Assembly: GCF_014839805.1 (NCBI RefSeq)
Contig: NC_051119.1
Coordinates: 1,915,245 to 1,979,244 of the forward strand
Reading direction: 5' to 3'
DNA from: Manduca sexta
Lineage: Eukaryota > Arthropoda > Insecta > Lepidoptera > Sphingidae
DNA length: 64,000 nucleotides
Shown: positions 1 to 9,378 of the stretch, piece after piece
How the letters are laid out: every line of letters starts with the position of its first letter
Position numbering within the stretch: position 1 is the stretch's first letter
The notes under the pieces: model-generated
The model's database searches: none
Seen by the model: only the letters and a program-made list of their open reading frames with translations
What the model was told of the DNA's origin: nothing
Program-made: the position numbers and the translations under genes

Positions 1-174
1 AATAGATGGTAACCCTATCAGCTGTCTTGTGGCCCCGAATTACTAGATATGTTGTATTATATTTGGTACTCAGTTTATTTTTGTTACTATTATTTTCGTA
101 CGTCTCTCCTATATGAGATGAGTTGGATAAAGTCTGGCGACGAGCGACGTTCGGTCGCCAGTTGCCGGTCGTTC

Positions 175-188
175 GTGTGACGTCACAC
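175..188. promoter_or_regulatory. Perfect 14-bp palindrome containing a CRE-like TGACGTCA
   Basis: GTGTGACGTCACAC is a perfect palindrome around the full CRE octamer, in a locally GC-richer patch (about 130-190) in otherwise AT-rich DNA. CREB/ATF-type bZIP factors bind this octamer. It lies about 2.5 kb upstream of the first mem1 coding exon on the same strand and could mark a promoter; there is no transcript evidence. Confidence 0.25.
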
Positions 189-839
189 CAAAGTTTCGAA
201 ATGTACATTATTTTTACTGAATTATTATATAACAGAGAAATATAAAATTCCACAGAATTAAGTTGCTTTTTATTTAAGTTTCCCATCACGAAGTGAAAGA
301 AGTATTCCCCTGGGTAGTGTAGGTACGAGAAGATAATTTATTCCATAATTTTTTCCTCAACCTATCTATCTTACTAATATGATAAATCGGATCTTGGGAA
401 AATGATTAAAGGTTTAGAGGTCATTTGAAAAAAATACGGAAACCTATGCATGGATGAAATAGTTCACATAGATAATGTATTGAATTAATATAATATTTAT
501 CCCCGTAATGTCCTCCCGCAGGAAATATTTGCATTCTTATTCAGATTTTTTAAATAAATAAAAATAGATGTCGCTGACATCGTACAGATAGTCCTACGTA
601 TCGCTACGATTAAGTTGAGCTACAATAGAATAGTTTTCCAATTATTATTTTACTCAACAGAAGTAACATGTCCAGACTACAGTCGAGGCCTAGTTTAATG
701 TGTGCCAAAAAGTCAGTGATGGAATATATAACCGAATTATGATTATATTGTTGCCGAATATTATCCTAGAACACTACATACTTGATATGTATTCATATCA
801 AACATGAGGTAGTGATAATAGTGTATGAGTGGTGTAACA

Positions 840-1255
840 CTAGATTTAGTTACTAAAAATAAAAAAAAAATATCGATATATGCTATCGTTACTGAACGCA
901 ATGTGACAAAAAAATACGATGCTATAAATTTATCCTTAAAAAAGGTAATTTTGGTCAAATGTTACATTGATTCATAATTCTGGTTCTCTAGCGTCCGTTA
1001 CTCAATTCATACTACTTATTGTTTTATTGTCGACTTTTATGGACATTACTCATTGATGAATGCTAATCAGAAGTGTGATTTACATAGTAAGTGTTACTGC
1101 CCACGTGTTGTGTCTAACACCTTACGCAGAATTATGAAAACATTAACTCGTCATAGCTTTGTTATTTAGGTATAAACAAAAACTCTCAATGCATATTTAT
1201 TATGTTTCCCTTGTTTCACATACCTACCTACCACATTTTATTTTGTAATTAAAGA
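840..1255 (+). repeat. Dispersed direct duplication, copy 1
   Basis: This block resembles 2935-3310 over several hundred bases in the same order: a 'ctatcgttactgaac' block, 'ttggtcaaa..tacattgattcataattct', 'actcaattcatac' and 'aactcgtcatagctttg'. It is an old duplicated non-coding segment or an unnamed interspersed repeat. No terminal repeats or ORF are visible. Confidence 0.6.
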
Positions 1256-1627
1256 CTTAGTATTTTTTAATTTAATATTCCGGCCTTGCGTAAAGTGGCA
1301 ACTACGCCCCAGATGTAGTTCTTCGTAAGCAGACCGCAGTCATTACGCATGTCAGGTGGAGTGATCATTTGGAAGGGGGCTAAAACGGGAGTTTCCTTGC
1401 CTTTGAATTCAATGATAACATATCAGTTAAAGTGGTGACAGCTAACAGCTATGCTTATAAGTGTTTCAGGAAAGGAATTTACCTGCGAATAGTTGCACAG
1501 TGTGTCCGCGTCCTACGTCTAGTCGCACTGGCAGCAGCGCTTGGAGCAGTCAACACGAGACCACTGGGCCGTCCTACTATTACACTCAATATAATATATT
1601 TGACAGGTACAACAAATTTAACAATAT

Positions 1628-1792
1628 TTAAGGCCTGTTTCACAAGTCTCAGGATTTTTTCTACTTATCAGTTTTGGTATTAAACAAGTAATGTTATTAC
1701 TAATTAATTGAAAGTGTGACTTCTGTATTTGGTCGACTTACACATTCATGTGTCGAGTAACATTTACTCCGAAGTTGTGAAACAGGCCTTAA
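1628..1792. mobile_element. MITE with 16-bp terminal inverted repeats and TTAA ends
   Basis: The left end reads TTAAGGCCTGTTTCACAA and the right end is its near-perfect reverse complement, TTGTGAAACAGGCCTTAA, about 165 bp in all. TTAA at both boundaries is the target duplication typical of piggyBac-type elements. There is no coding capacity, so this is a non-autonomous MITE. A second copy of the family lies at 3731-9071, split by the Gypsy element. Confidence 0.75.
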
Positions 1793-2359
1793 ATAGTTTT
1801 TAATTAAACAGTTTTATTGCACATCTCAAATTTCGGTGCGCTTAGCAGCATAGGCCTCGGCTGTTTCCTTGCTCTACCGTGAGGTACTCTCCCTCGGTAT
1901 GTAAAAGTGGTGTCAACTGTCAACTTGGTTTCCTTTTTCCACTCGGTATGAAACTTTATTTCTTTTTCTTCCCTTGGATACCGATTGATGGGTCATCCAC
2001 CTCTATTTACATTTGTCTTTTCTTAACACATTAATCATTGGAGGTACTTTTCACAAGCATAGATCTTTTAACATCATTAGATATCTCTTTAAAGGACCTA
2101 TTCTTTCGATCCCCATGTCTATATCTTTGCTCATTAATTGTTCTTTGTTAAGATACATAATCCAAGGTTAATATAATAGTCTATGTATATTACAATTTTT
2201 CCTTTATTTAAGTGTATATTATTCTGCACTATTTCTGTTCTGCAAGTTGTTCAAACTCAACCTATTAAGGTTCCTTCAGTGGCGAAAATCCACTTCATCA
2301 TACTTTTTACTAAATTTGATTATGACGCACATGTGTGTGGTCTCAATACTTAGAACAAT

Positions 2360-2495
2360 ACCAGCTCTGTATTATATAGCGGCCACTGTTGAACTCGGGC
2401 CACCTCTACTTCTGAGAGGGTTTAAGCCTTACTCCACCACTCAGACCTATTGCGGGCTGTTCTTAGTACCCACTAAATACTTCAAAATAGCTGAT
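2360..2495 (-). repeat. Fragment of SINE family C, 3' part
   Basis: On the minus strand this matches the 3' part of the SINE seen in fuller form at 23850-24175: the 'ctctcagaagtagagg' type block, the 'gcccg..ttcaacagtggcc' segment and 'tatataatacagagctgg'. It is diverged and lacks the tRNA-like head. Confidence 0.5.
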
Positions 2496-2782
2496 AGCAT
2501 CTGAATGATAGTATTGTGGCATAATTCTGACCGACTGAACGAACTGAGAGGCGAAAGAACATGGTTTAACTTGCAAAGGTCTCTTGCTTCCCTAAGGAGT
2601 ACAGGTTTTACGAACTATTGAATTATAAGCATAATTGTTTTATTGTGTTGTCTGATAGCAGTCAGTAATTGCAGTGGCGACAACATCTTCATCCAGCAGA
2701 AGAGAGAGCACGCGCACTGTTCCTGTCGTGGTATCACCTACATCTCATACACCCGGACTGTTCAGAGAATCGCGCATGCGCG

Positions 2783-5700
2783 ATGGCATTGGGGTCTGAG
2801 ACGATAGCTTTGATAGTAACTGCAGTGATTATGGTCGTCATGGTGATTTGTATCCGTGTATGGATACGTAAGTGTTGTGGTAAGTCCGCCGCTACATTCT
2901 AATCAGTATTATGTAGGTATATATTTTCCTTTTATACACCATTATTTTTTAATTACCAAAATATAAAATATCCTTATCTGCTACCGTTACTGAACAGGGA
3001 GCACATGTAAAAAACACGCTAAAAAATAAAGTTTTGGTCAGAACGTATATTGATTCATAATTCTAGTTTTCTGATCTGTTAGTCAATTCATACAACTTGT
3101 GTCTATGTCTTGTCATTCATAAAATAATCTTGTTTTACACACATTTATGGTGTTTCTTTGAAAATGTTCAAATCCCGCGGCAACACCGACATGAGACGCG
3201 ATAATTTTAACTCGTCATAGCTTTGTCATTTACATACAAAAATATTCTGAATATTTATAATGTACTTATTCTTTATTATCTATGTCATTTTTTTGGTAAT
3301 TAAAAACTATTGGTGTGTACGAGCAGGATAATGTGACGCCACTGCATCTGATGGAAAGCAGAGTGCGGCCTACATAGAGTGTCGACTGACTAAAGATGAT
3401 TATCCCTCGTCGATACAATTATGTCGGCCTTTTTGAACCGGATATACACAGGCTGATCCCGGAACGCGACTCACTTACTATTAGCTACCTTGTGTACGGT
3501 GGTCGCTCTCCGGGCGGATACAAAATATATCTTACCATCAGCATTATCATTGTGATATTTTAATATTTATCAGCTATTCATTTAAGTATTTTAAATTAAC
3601 AGCATAAATACAGATCCACGATAAGTTTAATAGAGCACGCTGGACGTTCCGAAGGAAGGAAATTCTTTGTAGTTCGAACCTCATGACACAAGTATATTTG
3701 TTTAGCAAATACAGCTGGATATTATATAGGTTCAGGTCCTGTTTCACAACTTCTGAGTAAATGCTTCTCACACAAATGTATAAGCCGATCAAATACAAAT
3801 AAAACACTCTATGCTCACAAATAAATGAGTACTGTAACGCACTGGAAATACATCACGATCCATTCGCGCGGCTCTGTGCCTACCCCACGCGGAATATATG
3901 GTCGCGGCTATACCTCGCCCCGCGCTCACTCACCCGCTCCCGCAGCTGCGCCGCGTCCACGTGGCGCGCGCGTCGCCAGTCGGCCCGCAACAACACGACG
4001 CGACATAGGTCTGTGTATGTACTTACCTTCGAACCGAATAAAACTTTATAAATTTACACCCGCGTATATTATTATATGCCCCCCAACAACATTACATGGC
4101 GCCCAACTAGAGGCAAGTACTACGGACTGAGATCGCGAGTGCTAGTGAGTACCTACCTAGTAAACGCGACTCGTCAGTGTAACGGACATACCGTAAAATA
4201 AAATTTACGTGGTGCGTTTACTTCGTCAAGAAGAAAGCATACGAAGATGCCGCGGACGACTCGGTTAAAAGCTAAAAACACCGACGGAGCCGGCGACGAG
4301 TCAACGGACGAGGATCAACGCTTAGAGGTTTTACAAGCCACGCACTCGGACCCCGCGGCAACGCCGAATACGGGACGCCGCGATGACTTAATCGGGATCT
4401 CCGAAGAGCAACTGGCGAGGCTGATCGCCAATGTCATCGGAAGGGTCGGGACACCGCCGCCAACCGGCGAGCGAGGAGGCCCCACTCCGACCCCATCGAC
4501 CGTGACTTGCTCGGCCCTGAGTTCGTCAGGCAATTTCTCCCGATGTACAGCTCGATTCGACGGCGCCGCTCGGAGTGCCGATGAACTGGAAGCCTTCGTG
4601 GACAACGTCACCGTGTATAAAGAGTGCGCGTCGGTGAGCGACGAGCATGCGCTGCGTGGCCTTGCCATGCTGCTTGCCGGAGAAGCCGCCGTTTGGTGGC
4701 GCGGCGTAAAGGCAGCGGTGACGACGTGGGATGAGGCGATACGACGACTACGAGCGATGTACGGCACGCCACGCCCGGCCCACAAGATTCTTCGCGAGAT
4801 TTTCTCCCGCGAACAAGGCGACGAACGAGTGGACACTTTCGTTTCGCGAGTGCGCGCTAACCTCGCGAGGTTACCTTATAGTGTCCCCGAAGAGATGCAA
4901 ATAGATATAGTGTATGGATTACTAAACCGTAGAATTAGGAAACGTGTGACTCGTGAAAGTGTTACTGCGGGACTCGACGGTCTCCTCGAGCAAGTCAGGT
5001 GTGTAGAGGAGTCACTGGGCGAGGTAAGGTCTTTGTTACACAATCCGAGCGGGGAAGGCACGAGCGGTTTTAAACAAGCCGGTAGTTGTGATACAGTTGT
5101 ACCCGTCACGTCTAATGTTCCCAAAGATGTTAATACTCCCTGTTCTAGTTCAAACGATAATAATAATTCGTTACAAAAACGCGTGAGGCCGCGGTGCGCT
5201 TTTGTAGGCGGTTCGGCCATTCTGTAGAAGAGTGCAAAAAAAAGCCGAAAACCGATGATAGTGAGACACAAAAGGTACCCCTATCATGTTATGGGTGTGG
5301 GCGACAGGGAACGATTCGCTCAAAGTGCCCTCACTGCAAAAGCGGAGTCCCCGATAAGGTGAGTTTCCAAAGCGTTTTTACCCAGGATTTTGATCCGGTA
5401 CGGCCTGTCATAAAGATACAGGTTGCTTCATTAATGGGCGTCGCCGTACTAGACACCGGCGCCACCGAGAGCCTCGCTAGTCCCGGGTTATATAGAATAT
5501 TAGCGAATAACGGAACCGTTTTCGAAAAGGCGCAACGGTCTATATGTCTTGCAGACGGCACTCAGCAGGTACGTACTATTTTGTCATGTGAAACGACTGT
5601 CACTGTTTGCGGACGCGGTATCACTACGACTTTTTTAGCGATGCCGGAAGCAAATAATCGTACGCTCCTGGGCCAAAACTTTATTGCTCAAGCAGGCATC

Positions 5701-8700
5701 CTCCTTAACCTCGCGCAGAGCTGCTGGTATTTTTCGGACACACCAAAACATAAATATCCGTTTACGCGTTCGTATAGCCTTACGAAAACTAACGATGCAG
5801 AATTAATGCTAGCTAATACGAGTCAACTCACACTGACCGATAATGAGGGATCCAAGCTGTCACCCTCTCAACGGACACAGTTGAATCAGCTGATAGTCAG
5901 CAGAGCTGAACGCTTCGCTACTGAAGGACCTCCAACTACCTATGCTACCCATCGCATCCGGGTGGATGAGAAGGAGGAGCCGACCGCTTCCCCACCGTAC
6001 CGGATGTCTCCAGGTAAGAAGGAGCTGTTGGATGGCGAGCTCGAGAAGCTGCTGCGTGCAGAGGTGATAGAGGAGTGCGAGTCGCCCTGGGCGGCTAATG
6101 TAGTTCTAGTCTCGAAGAAGGACGGCGGAGTCCGGCTGTGTGTAGACTACCGTAAGCTCAACGCCGTGACTAAGCCCGACCGGTATCCGCTTCCGCGCCT
6201 GGAGGATGTACTCCATGCTGCCAAAACGACTAGCTACATGACGACACTCGACCTCCACTCTGGCTATTTCCAGGTATGCGTCGCGGAAGAAGACCGCGAC
6301 AAAACGGCTGTTGTCACACCTTCCGGCACATTTAGATTTATCAGGATGCCCATGGGTCTACGTAATTCAGGTGCCACATTTCAGCGGCTCATTGATAGGT
6401 TCAAGTCGAACTTGAACGTCCATCGCCGAGCTCCGAATTCTGATGGTGCCGAAGTGTATGGATCAGACCTCGTAGGCAGTAGAACAGTGACGATTTTAGG
6501 TTATCTCGACGATCTGATAATCCTATCACCATCTTTCGAAGAGCATATCGAGGACCTCGAAGCAGTCTTCGAGAGACTCGAAATGTTCAGTCTGCGGGTT
6601 AACAGGAAGAAGAGCTGTTTCGCTTGTGATTCAGTGAAATTCCTGGGTCACATAATCGTTCCTGGCGGACTGCAAGCGGATCCAAGCAAAACCTCTGCGA
6701 TTGCTGACATGCCTGAGCCGAAGACCGAGAGACAGCTGAAGGGATTTTTAGCGACTTCCAGCTGGTTCCGGCGCTTCGTGCCTGGGTACGCTAACGTCGC
6801 GAAACCCTTGACAGATCTGCTGAAGAAGAACAGCAATTGGCAATGGGGAGACGCACAGCGGACCGCTTTTGAGCGCTTGAAAGAGCTCTTGATCACCGCG
6901 CCGATACTCCGCCAGGCCGATGAGTCCAAACCTTTCTCCCTTATGACAGACAGCAGCGGGTACTGTCTCGGCGCAGTTCTGATGCAGGGGGAGGGCCCCG
7001 ATGAAAGACCCATAGAGTACGCCAGCCGCCTCTTAGAGCCGGCTGAACGAAATTACACCACGACCGAACGGGAAGCCCTCGCTGTTGTCTGGTCAGTGAC
7101 AAAGTTTAGGGGCTATATAGAGGGGTCCGAAGTAGTGGTAAAATCTGACCATCAGCCTCTGCGATGGCTGATGAACCTTAAATCTCCCAGCGGCCGCCTT
7201 GCGAGGTGGGCCCTAACCCTCCAGGCTTACAATTTGCACATACAATACACTCCAGGTAAGGTCAACGTGATAGCCGACACGTTGAGCCGCCCCGCCTGTT
7301 GCGAGGCAACCACAGGTGGATGCGAGATATGTCTGGCAACTGTCGATGTGCCACGCAAGTCGCCTAGTGAGGTACGCGAGAATCAACTCAAGGATCCCGT
7401 ACTAAAAGGTATCATAGAGGACCTAGAGGATACCGACGATTTGTTCAGGGGGAGGGGTTGGTCAAATCGCGGGTATTTGATATCGGATGGAGTATTATAT
7501 AGGTGTACACCCGAGGCCGAAGACCTCGATTCCGCCTGTCTCGTGGTTCCAAAGCACGAGAGGGACGGTGTCCTTGCCGACTACCATGACGCTCCGACTG
7601 CAGGCCATTTCGGCGCCGAGCGGACGTTGCAGCGTATCAGCAGGAAATATTACTGGTCAGGTATGAGAGCTTTTGTTTACGATTATGTAAAACACTGCTC
7701 AGCTTGTCAGCGGTATAAAGCTGATAATAGAAGACCCACGGGACTGCTTCAAACACCCGCACCAACTCGATGGTTTGAAGTGCTGTCCGTGGATTTGTTC
7801 GGCCCTTTGCCGAAGACATCCAAAGGGTCGCGTTGGATCTTAATCGCAGAAGACACGTGTTCTCGATGGGTCGAGCTTTTTGCTTTAGAGAACGCCACCA
7901 GCATTGAATGTGCTGAGACACTTATATCCGAAGTATTTCTGCGATTCGGGGTCCCGCGTAGGATAATTAGCGACAACGGGGTTCAATTCGTTGCAGAAGT
8001 GATGCAACAAGTCTGTCACGTGATGGGGATCAAGCAATGCTTGACGCCGTTGTATCACCCTGCCGCGAACCCCGTTGAAAGGAAAAACCGCGACCTGAAA
8101 CCGCAACTGGCTATACTGGTGGGCAAAGACCATTCATCATGGGATACGCACCTCGGAGCCATAAGATTCGCGATGAACTCCGCCACCACGGCCAGTACGG
8201 GCTTTTCACCAGCTTTCCTCACTTTCGGGAGAGAGCTGCGCGCGCCAGCTGACGTCGTAGCCGATATGAAGACCATCGTGGATAATGATAACTTCATTGC
8301 TAATGTTACGCCCTATTTGCGTAAGTTGTCGACAGCGCTCCTCGACGCTAGGGATGTTCACGAACGTGGTCAGTCGCTTCATAAGCAGTATGCAGACGAA
8401 GGTAGACGTCCACCCCAGAATACAAGGTGGGTGATTTAGTCCTAATAAAGACACAGGGGATAAATGACGCGGGCCCTGGGCAATGCGCCAAATTTATACC
8501 ACGGAGGGATGGCCCTTATAAGATCAAAGAAGTGGCGAGCCCTACCACCTATTTGTTAGTGAATACCCGCGGAGGCGAACAGGTTGGACGTTACCACGTG
8601 TCTCACTTGACTCCGTTTGTCGGCGATGTTGAGACCCCCGTTAGAGAAAAGCGCAAACGTGGCAGACCTCGTAAGGTAGCAGGTTCTAGTCCGAACGCGA

Positions 8701-9378
8701 GGACGACTCGTTCGAACTAGAGGGGGAGTATGTAACGCACTGGAAATACATCACGATCCATTCGCGCGGCTCTGTGCCTACCCCACGCGGAATATATGGT
8801 CGCGGCTATACCTCGCCCCGCGCTCACTCACCCGCTCCCGCAGCTGCGCTAGCGTCCACGTGGCGCGCGCGTCGCCAGTCGGCCCGCAACAACACGACGC
8901 GACATAGGTCTGTGTATGTACTTACCTTCGAACCGAATAAAACTTTATAAATTTACACCCGCGTATATTATTATATGCCCCCCAACAACATTACAGTACT
9001 ATTATTAGATATTTAATAAAATTAAATCTCTCAAATTCAGTTTACTTGAAACTTGTGAAACAGACCCTTAATGTTCCATAACAATTATTATTGTCTTTAC
9101 GATTAATTTTACTAAACATGTGTAAATTCGCAGTTGAAACAAAAAAAAAAAAATTCAGATGTGTGTGACGTATTGGAGGTAAACCACATGATAATTTATT
9201 TCTAACAGCTAGCATTTTCGACGCAATGTGTTATAAAGATGGCAAAAGTCGGTCGGTGCAGGAGTCAGTGCACCCGGTTCCTCCTCCACCCGCCTCTGAC
9301 CCGGAAATGCCTCGGGGGACTGCTACTACCACTCAGAGACCTCAGCCGCCCGTGCTGGTGCCGGTGGACACCCTGTGA
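2783..9378 (+). CDS. mem1: small single-pass membrane protein with Pro-rich tail, two coding exons
   Basis: Exon 1 (coding 2783-2879) begins MALGSETIALIVTAV and encodes a helix of about 20 hydrophobic residues followed by RVWIRKCC, a basic stop-transfer that puts the tail in the cytoplasm. It ends at a phase-1 donor GTAAGT (2880). Exon 2 (9209-9378) follows a good acceptor (ttatttctaacag), is phase 1, and encodes a 55-residue tail rich in Pro and Thr, ending VPVDTL. The total is about 88 aa. An acceptor at 2673-2674 leaves the frame open from 2675, so 36 more N-terminal residues are possible if an upstream exon exists. A second GTAAGT at 2868, also phase 1, would remove four residues. The intron holds MITE 2 and the Gypsy element. 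Family not recognised; the plan matches mem2-mem5. Confidence 0.5.
2935..3310 (+). repeat. Dispersed direct duplication, copy 2
   Basis: Diverged direct repeat of 840-1255, starting just after mem1 exon 1. Shared blocks include 'accgttactgaac', 'ttgattcataattcta' and 'aactcgtcatagctttg'. No coding potential. Confidence 0.6.
3405..3535 (+). repeat. Interspersed repeat family A
   Basis: Contains the family core 'acacaggctgatcccggaacgcgac' and the 'cttgtgtacggtggtcgctctccgg' block. Related copies occur at 21035-21130, 22060-22250, 45540-45670, 51270-51540 and 51590-51700, in both orientations. Class unknown; no tRNA-like promoter seen. Confidence 0.55.
3833..4096 (+). repeat. 5' LTR of the Gypsy element
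   Basis: Starts TGTAACGCAC and ends CAACATTACA. It contains an AATAAA polyadenylation signal at 4037-4042 and a TATA-like 'gaatatatgg'. It is 264 bp, almost identical to the 3' LTR, and sits in sense orientation within the mem1 intron, so its signal could end mem1 transcripts early. Confidence 0.95.
4097..4107 (+). other. Primer-binding site (tRNA-Lys type)
   Basis: TGGCGCCCAAC directly follows the 5' LTR. TGGCGCC plus this extension is complementary to the 3' end of insect tRNA-Lys, the primer used by gypsy-type elements. The match is short, about 11 nt. Confidence 0.75.
4247..5227 (+). CDS. gag: Gypsy gag polyprotein
   Basis: A 326-codon ORF starting MPRTTRLKAK. The N-terminal third is polar and low in complexity. 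Residues about 95-250 form a Retrotrans_gag-type capsid region with 'FVDNVTVYKE', 'LLAGEAAVWWRG', 'LRAMYGTPRP' and 'FVSRVRANLARL', the usual spacing for Ty3/Gypsy Gag. The ORF ends at 5227, just after the first half of a zinc knuckle; the rest of the knuckle is in the -1 frame, at the start of the pol ORF. Gag forms the retrotransposon particle and binds RNA. Either a -1 ribosomal frameshift or a 1-nt change separates it from pol. Confidence 0.9.
   Translation: MPRTTRLKAKNTDGAGDESTDEDQRLEVLQATHSDPAATPNTGRRDDLIGISEEQLARLIANVIGRVGTPPPTGERGGPTPTPSTVTCSALSSSGNFSRCTARFDGAARSADELEAFVDNVTVYKECASVSDEHALRGLAMLLAGEAAVWWRGVKAAVTTWDEAIRRLRAMYGTPRPAHKILREIFSREQGDERVDTFVSRVRANLARLPYSVPEEMQIDIVYGLLNRRIRKRVTRESVTAGLDGLLEQVRCVEESLGEVRSLLHNPSGEGTSGFKQAGSCDTVVPVTSNVPKDVNTPCSSSNDNNNSLQKRVRPRCAFVGGSAIL
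5194..8439 (+). CDS. pol: Gypsy pol polyprotein: protease, reverse transcriptase, RNase H, integrase
   Basis: A 1081-codon ORF in the -1 frame relative to gag, overlapping it by 34 nt. From the start: the end of zinc knuckle 1, a second knuckle-like motif lacking its His, aspartic protease DTGA (about residue 87), reverse transcriptase with 'YLDD' (about 437-440), RNase H with 'MTDSSG', 'TEREALA' and 'SDHQPL', then integrase with an HHCC zinc-binding region (about 798-850) and the DDE catalytic triad ('SVDL', 'SDNG', 'PVERKN'). All visible catalytic residues are kept. The ORF stops at 8437-8439, before the integrase C-terminal domain, which continues in another frame (8427-8720). Confidence 0.93.
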   Translation: MRFCRRFGHSVEECKKKPKTDDSETQKVPLSCYGCGRQGTIRSKCPHCKSGVPDKVSFQSVFTQDFDPVRPVIKIQVASLMGVAVLDTGATESLASPGLYRILANNGTVFEKAQRSICLADGTQQVRTILSCETTVTVCGRGITTTFLAMPEANNRTLLGQNFIAQAGILLNLAQSCWYFSDTPKHKYPFTRSYSLTKTNDAELMLANTSQLTLTDNEGSKLSPSQRTQLNQLIVSRAERFATEGPPTTYATHRIRVDEKEEPTASPPYRMSPGKKELLDGELEKLLRAEVIEECESPWAANVVLVSKKDGGVRLCVDYRKLNAVTKPDRYPLPRLEDVLHAAKTTSYMTTLDLHSGYFQVCVAEEDRDKTAVVTPSGTFRFIRMPMGLRNSGATFQRLIDRFKSNLNVHRRAPNSDGAEVYGSDLVGSRTVTILGYLDDLIILSPSFEEHIEDLEAVFERLEMFSLRVNRKKSCFACDSVKFLGHIIVPGGLQADPSKTSAIADMPEPKTERQLKGFLATSSWFRRFVPGYANVAKPLTDLLKKNSNWQWGDAQRTAFERLKELLITAPILRQADESKPFSLMTDSSGYCLGAVLMQGEGPDERPIEYASRLLEPAERNYTTTEREALAVVWSVTKFRGYIEGSEVVVKSDHQPLRWLMNLKSPSGRLARWALTLQAYNLHIQYTPGKVNVIADTLSRPACCEATTGGCEICLATVDVPRKSPSEVRENQLKDPVLKGIIEDLEDTDDLFRGRGWSNRGYLISDGVLYRCTPEAEDLDSACLVVPKHERDGVLADYHDAPTAGHFGAERTLQRISRKYYWSGMRAFVYDYVKHCSACQRYKADNRRPTGLLQTPAPTRWFEVLSVDLFGPLPKTSKGSRWILIAEDTCSRWVELFALENATSIECAETLISEVFLRFGVPRRIISDNGVQFVAEVMQQVCHVMGIKQCLTPLYHPAANPVERKNRDLKPQLAILVGKDHSSWDTHLGAIRFAMNSATTASTGFSPAFLTFGRELRAPADVVADMKTIVDNDNFIANVTPYLRKLSTALLDARDVHERGQSLHKQYADEGRRPPQNTRWVI
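8427..8720 (+). CDS. Integrase C-terminal part in a shifted frame
   Basis: An ORF overlapping the end of pol in the -1 frame. It carries the GPY/F-type module of Gypsy integrases ('RRDGPYKIKE', 'YHVSHLTPFV') and a basic, AT-hook-like 'KRKRGRPRK'. In intact relatives this is continuous with pol; here a single-nucleotide change, most simply in the C4 run at 8412-8416, separates them. It ends just before the polypurine tract. Confidence 0.8.
   Translation: MGDLVLIKTQGINDAGPGQCAKFIPRRDGPYKIKEVASPTTYLLVNTRGGEQVGRYHVSHLTPFVGDVETPVREKRKRGRPRKVAGSSPNARTTRSN
8719..8728 (+). other. Polypurine tract
   Basis: AGAGGGGGAG immediately upstream of the 3' LTR, two bases from its TGT start. This is the usual plus-strand primer position in LTR retrotransposons. 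Confidence 0.8.
8731..8995 (+). repeat. 3' LTR of the Gypsy element
   Basis: 265 bp, starting TGTAACGCAC and ending ACATTACA. It differs from the 5' LTR only at 'gcgctagcgtcc' versus 'gcgccgcgtcc'. It carries AATAAA at about 8936-8941 and is followed by the GTAC target duplication. Confidence 0.95.

Larger units (their letters stand above)
1..2660. other. AT-rich non-coding stretch left of mem1
   Basis: No coding exon can be supported here. The stretch holds a 14-bp CRE-type palindrome near its left end, one copy of a dispersed duplication (840-1255), a MITE (1628-1792) and a SINE fragment (2360-2495). The 83-codon ORF at 1432-1683 partly overlaps the MITE and has no protein-like features, so it is not called. 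Confidence 0.6.
3833..8995 (+). mobile_element. Near-complete Ty3/Gypsy LTR retrotransposon
   Basis: The order is 264-bp LTR, tRNA-Lys-type primer site, gag, pol (PR-RT-RNaseH-IN), polypurine tract, 265-bp LTR. The LTRs start TGTAAC and end TTACA and differ only near the 'cagctgcg' block by one indel and about one substitution. A GTAC target duplication flanks the element (3829-3832 and 8996-8999). No env-like ORF lies between pol and the 3' LTR. The near-identical LTRs indicate a recent insertion. Two frame changes (near 5205 and 8412-8416) break simple gag-pol translation. Confidence 0.95.
3731..9071. mobile_element. Second copy of the TTAA MITE, split by the Gypsy insertion
   Basis: The left arm (3731-3828) carries CCTGTTTCACAACTTC then 'gagtaaatg', matching the reverse complement of the right part of the MITE at 1628-1792. 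The right arm (9000-9071) ends 'cttgtgaaacagacccTTAA', the other terminal repeat. The Gypsy element with its GTAC duplication lies between the arms. Left terminus is diverged (TTCAGG instead of TTAAGG). The MITE is therefore older than the retrotransposon. Confidence 0.7.

Noticed and set aside
4315..8454. Several antisense and shifted ORFs of 70-173 codons across the Gypsy element
   Set aside because: They are shadows of gag and pol in GC-balanced coding DNA and show no domain of their own.
8721..8730. An env gene, which would make the Gypsy element an errantivirus-like retrovirus
   Set aside because: The integrase C-terminal ORF ends at 8720 and the polypurine tract and 3' LTR follow at once, leaving no room for a third ORF.
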